Of a DNA stretch of 64,000 nucleotides, positions 61,804-64,000 are shown in pieces. Origin of the DNA: Anaerobaca lacustris (GTDB lineage: Bacteria > Planctomycetota > Phycisphaerae > Sedimentisphaerales > Anaerobacaceae); contig NZ_JASCXX010000001.1 in assembly GCF_030012215.1 (NCBI RefSeq), positions 248,001 to 312,000 on the forward strand, given 5' to 3'. Numbering within the stretch: position 1 is the first letter of the stretch; each line of letters begins with the position of its first letter. The notes under the pieces were generated by a model. The model saw nothing but the letters and a program-made list of their open reading frames with translations, did no database searches and had not been told where the DNA came from. The translations under genes and the position numbers were made by a program.

Positions 61804-62940
61804 TTGTCCGGACGAAGAACTGCTTTCATTCACTCCGAGCAGATCGAGCAATACAGGTATCCGGAGGGTTGCCCCTTTCGGACCGAACGCGCCGGGATGC
61901 TGCGGAAGACCCTGGTCTCGATGGGACTGCTCTCCGGGCCGGGGATCCGTGAAGTGGCCCCTCGGCCCGCCGACCCGCAGGTTCTCACGCGGTTCCATTC
62001 CGCTCGCTACCTCCAGGCCCTGAAGCAGGCGGACCAGGGGCAGTGGGACATCGAGGCGCTGCACATGGGCATCGGCACGGAGGACGTGCCGATCTTTCGC
62101 GGCATGTACGACTATGCAGTGCTCGCGGCGGGCGCCACGCTTGTCGGCGCCGAACTGATCCTTTCGGGCGAGGTTGACGTCGCGTTCAATCCGTCGGGGG
62201 GGTATCACCATGCGTTCCCCGAGAAAGCGGCGGGTTTCTGCTACATCAATGACAACGCCATCACCTGTTCGGTCTTAGCCGAGGCGGGCAAGCGGGTCCT
62301 CTTTCTGGACATCGACGTGCACTGCGGAGACGGCGTCGCCTACGCCTTCCATGACCGTTCGGATGTCATGACGATCTCTCTCCACGAGAATCCCAGGATG
62401 CTCTTTCCCGGGACGGGATTCGAAGACGAAATCGGCGAGGGTAAGGGTCGGGGCTATTGCGTCAATCTCCCGCTGCCTGTGGGGACGTACGATCGTGCCT
62501 ACCTGTATGCGTTCGAGTCCGTCGTGATGCCGCTGATCGGCGCCTTCGATCCCGATGTGATCGTTTTCGAACTCGGGGCCGATGCGTTGGCCGGTGACCC
62601 GCTCGCCCATCTTCATCTGACCAACAACACCTACGCGGAAATCATCAAACGCCTGCTGAGCTTCGACAAGCCGATCCTCGCCACCGGAGGGGGTGGCTAC
62701 AGCGTCGAAAACACTATCCGCGCCTGGGCCCTGGCTTGGACGGTCTTCACCGGTGACGACGATGACTTTGGCCTCGGCGCCCTGATGGGCGGCGTGATGA
62801 TGGAGAGCACCGACTGGCAGGGGGGGTTCCGGGACAGGCAACTGGTCGTCACGGACGAACAAAGACGGGCCGTTATCCCGGCACTGGATGCTTCCATCGA
62901 TCTGATCAAGGCCAAGGTCTTCCCCATTCACGGCCTCTGA
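61804..62940 (+). CDS. Histone deacetylase family protein (AcuC-like)
   Basis: The 378-residue zinc-dependent deacetylase has the active-site pair in NPSGGYHHAFPEKAAGFCYIND. The metal Asp-His pair is in FLDIDVHCGDGVAYAF, the third metal Asp in FELGADALAGDPLAHL, and the glycine loop in ILATGGGGYSVENT. AcuC of Bacillus removes acetyl groups from acetyl-CoA synthetase, and this gene sits in the same kind of place, so protein deacetylation is the best guess. The start is TTG 61804 with AGGA seven bases before it. A bidirectional terminator closes the operon. Confidence 0.93.
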   Translation: MSGRRTAFIHSEQIEQYRYPEGCPFRTERAGMLRKTLVSMGLLSGPGIREVAPRPADPQVLTRFHSARYLQALKQADQGQWDIEALHMGIGTEDVPIFRGMYDYAVLAAGATLVGAELILSGEVDVAFNPSGGYHHAFPEKAAGFCYINDNAITCSVLAEAGKRVLFLDIDVHCGDGVAYAFHDRSDVMTISLHENPRMLFPGTGFEDEIGEGKGRGYCVNLPLPVGTYDRAYLYAFESVVMPLIGAFDPDVIVFELGADALAGDPLAHLHLTNNTYAEIIKRLLSFDKPILATGGGGYSVENTIRAWALAWTVFTGDDDDFGLGALMGGVMMESTDWQGGFRDRQLVVTDEQRRAVIPALDASIDLIKAKVFPIHGL

Positions 62941-62957
62941 TCGGCCTGTCCAACGAA

Positions 62958-62984
62958 AAAGACCCGGGACGAGCCCGGGTCTTT
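62958..62984. terminator. Bidirectional terminator
   Basis: AAAGACCCGGG pairs with CCCGGGTCTTT around a five-base loop. It lies between the deacetylase gene and the convergent transporter gene and has an A-run on one side and T-run on the other. Confidence 0.93.
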
Positions 62985-63006
62985 CAATGACTGCCAGTAT
63001 GGAAGG

Positions 63007-64000
63007 CTATGCCTTCCTGAAGGTTCCGTCGAGTTCGCCCTTGATCTCCGCCTTGACGGCCGGTTCGGAGACGGCGATGGGCTTGAGTGTCGCTGCGACG
63101 GCTGCGGCCGCCAGGCAGGCGATGCCGGCGGGAATGAAAGCCCACATCCAGGCCTGTGCGTTGCCCATCAAACCGCCCAGCCGCGGACCGACCAGGCCGC
63201 CGACGCCGTAGGCCATAAAGACCCACGGATAGTTCTCGCCTACGCTCTTGTTGCCGAACAGGTCGGCCGTCGCCGCCGGGAACAATGCGAAATTGCCGCC
63301 GAAGTTGAAGCCAATGACCGCGGCGCCGAGGTAAAGGCCGATCTCGTTGCCTCCGATGAAGTAGAACAGGATCATCATGACACCCTGGAGGGCGTTCATC
63401 AGCACGATCGAGTTTCTTCTGCCAAGTCGGTCCGACGCCGCGCCCCAGATGATTCGGCCCAGTCCATTGAGCAGGGCATAGAACAGGCCCATCGCCGTGC
63501 CGGCGATGATTGTGGCCTGGGTCGGTTCGACGCCCGCCTTGCCGAGCGCCTCCTCCCCGAACAGCCCGATGATACCGATGACCATCAGCCCGGCACCGGC
63601 GCCGAACGTGAAGTTGGCGAACAGGATCCAGAACTGCCGAGTCTTGGCCATCTGGCGTGGCCTCAGGTTGACTCCGCCTTCACTGCCCTTGCCCGTGGTC
63701 GGCGGCGTCCAGCCCTGCGGCAACCAGCCGGCCGGCGGGTTGACCATAACGAGTGAGCCGAGACCGACCAGGACGGCGAAGAGCACCCCGTAGAGCTTGA
63801 ACACGTCGCTGACGTCCCAGCCGGCGCCATAGAGGCCGGCCCAGCCGGGTGTCAGGTCGATGGGCCCGAATTTGAACCCCTGGGTCAGCTTCACCCAGAT
63901 CAGCGCGCCGAATCCAAACCCCGCCACGGCGAGCCCCATGATCAGGCCCTTCTTGTCGGGAAACCACTTCGCCAGCGCGGCGATCGGGCAGACATACGCC
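63007..64000 (-). CDS. MFS transporter of the oxalate/formate antiporter type, N-terminus outside the window
   Basis: The last 331 residues are visible; the frame runs off the right edge. The first part, KWFPDKKGLIMGLAVAGFGFGALIW, is the conserved loop and helix of OFA-family MFS carriers. A cytoplasmic loop follows, and a second six-helix bundle with GRIIWGAASDRLGRRNSIVLMN (the MFS motif A) and ENYPWVFMAYGVGGLVGPRLGG. OFA carriers exchange organic acids such as oxalate and formate; the substrate here is unknown, but it neighbours an acetate-type operon. It ends convergently at the shared terminator. Confidence 0.88.
   Translation of the reverse strand, partial: AYVCPIAALAKWFPDKKGLIMGLAVAGFGFGALIWVKLTQGFKFGPIDLTPGWAGLYGAGWDVSDVFKLYGVLFAVLVGLGSLVMVNPPAGWLPQGWTPPTTGKGSEGGVNLRPRQMAKTRQFWILFANFTFGAGAGLMVIGIIGLFGEEALGKAGVEPTQATIIAGTAMGLFYALLNGLGRIIWGAASDRLGRRNSIVLMNALQGVMMILFYFIGGNEIGLYLGAAVIGFNFGGNFALFPAATADLFGNKSVGENYPWVFMAYGVGGLVGPRLGGLMGNAQAWMWAFIPAGIACLAAAAVAATLKPIAVSEPAVKAEIKGELDGTFRKA

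Overview
The window reads as a chromosomal segment of a GC-rich, Gram-negative-type bacterium. It is most probably a planctomycete, and within that phylum the Phycisphaerae side. This is inferred from gene content rather than any marker gene: a C-A-P-S-R sulfatase, PEP-CTERM and H-X9-DG prepilin proteins, several secreted glycosidases (GH27, GH130, an apiosidase-like enzyme), a CotH/lamin-tail surface protein, an alpha-2-macroglobulin and a divergent YchF/DUF933 GTPase. The profile fits a polysaccharide-degrading organism from sediment or marine habitat. Nothing resembles a phage, plasmid, transposon or CRISPR locus.

Layout. 1-5.3 kb: the end of a sulfatase gene, a broken glycogen-synthase-like gene, a zinc-ribbon protein, the 7-deazaguanine (queuosine) genes queF and queC-queE read from divergent promoters, and tRNA-Leu(GAG). 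5.4-10.1 kb: a small regulatory block of FlgB-like protein, FlhG and FliA sigma factor (with a consensus sigma-28 promoter in front of fliA), a MerR regulator whose promoter contains a perfect palindrome, and a GAF-GGDEF diguanylate cyclase. 10.2-17.2 kb: two related secreted Cys/Pro proteins, a membrane protein, an apiosidase-like hydrolase, a methyltransferase, a Nudix hydrolase, and a lipoprotein/DUF362 pair. 17.2-31.4 kb: a eukaryote-type alpha-2-macroglobulin, a PEP-CTERM protein, GH130, a 1327-residue CotH/lamin-tail protein, a prepilin-like protein and a GH27 alpha-galactosidase. 31.4-38.2 kb: U32 peptidase, precorrin-2 dehydrogenase, an orphan fumarase beta domain, DUF933 GTPase, sorbitol-dehydrogenase-like enzyme and CinA.

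38.2-52.4 kb is a long co-directional secretion/pilus locus: pilB and pilT behind one promoter, then gspE, gspF and seven pseudopilin genes (G/H/I/J/K-like) behind a second. Both assembly ATPases begin with an MshEN-type domain, so the nearby diguanylate cyclase may speak to this machine. No secretin or inner-membrane C/L/M genes are in view.

52.4-64 kb holds housekeeping metabolism (inositol monophosphatase, DUF2752, serA, glmM-type mutase, cation efflux). It then holds a compact operon joining an ADP-forming acetyl-CoA synthetase, a CoA-transferase fused to a GNAT acetyltransferase, and a class I histone-deacetylase-like enzyme. That operon looks like an acetate/acyl-CoA module carrying its own acetylation and deacetylation enzymes. 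The window ends inside an OFA-type MFS transporter.

Start codons were chosen by Shine-Dalgarno spacing and family alignment from memory. Family names are recognised from motifs; no database search was possible.
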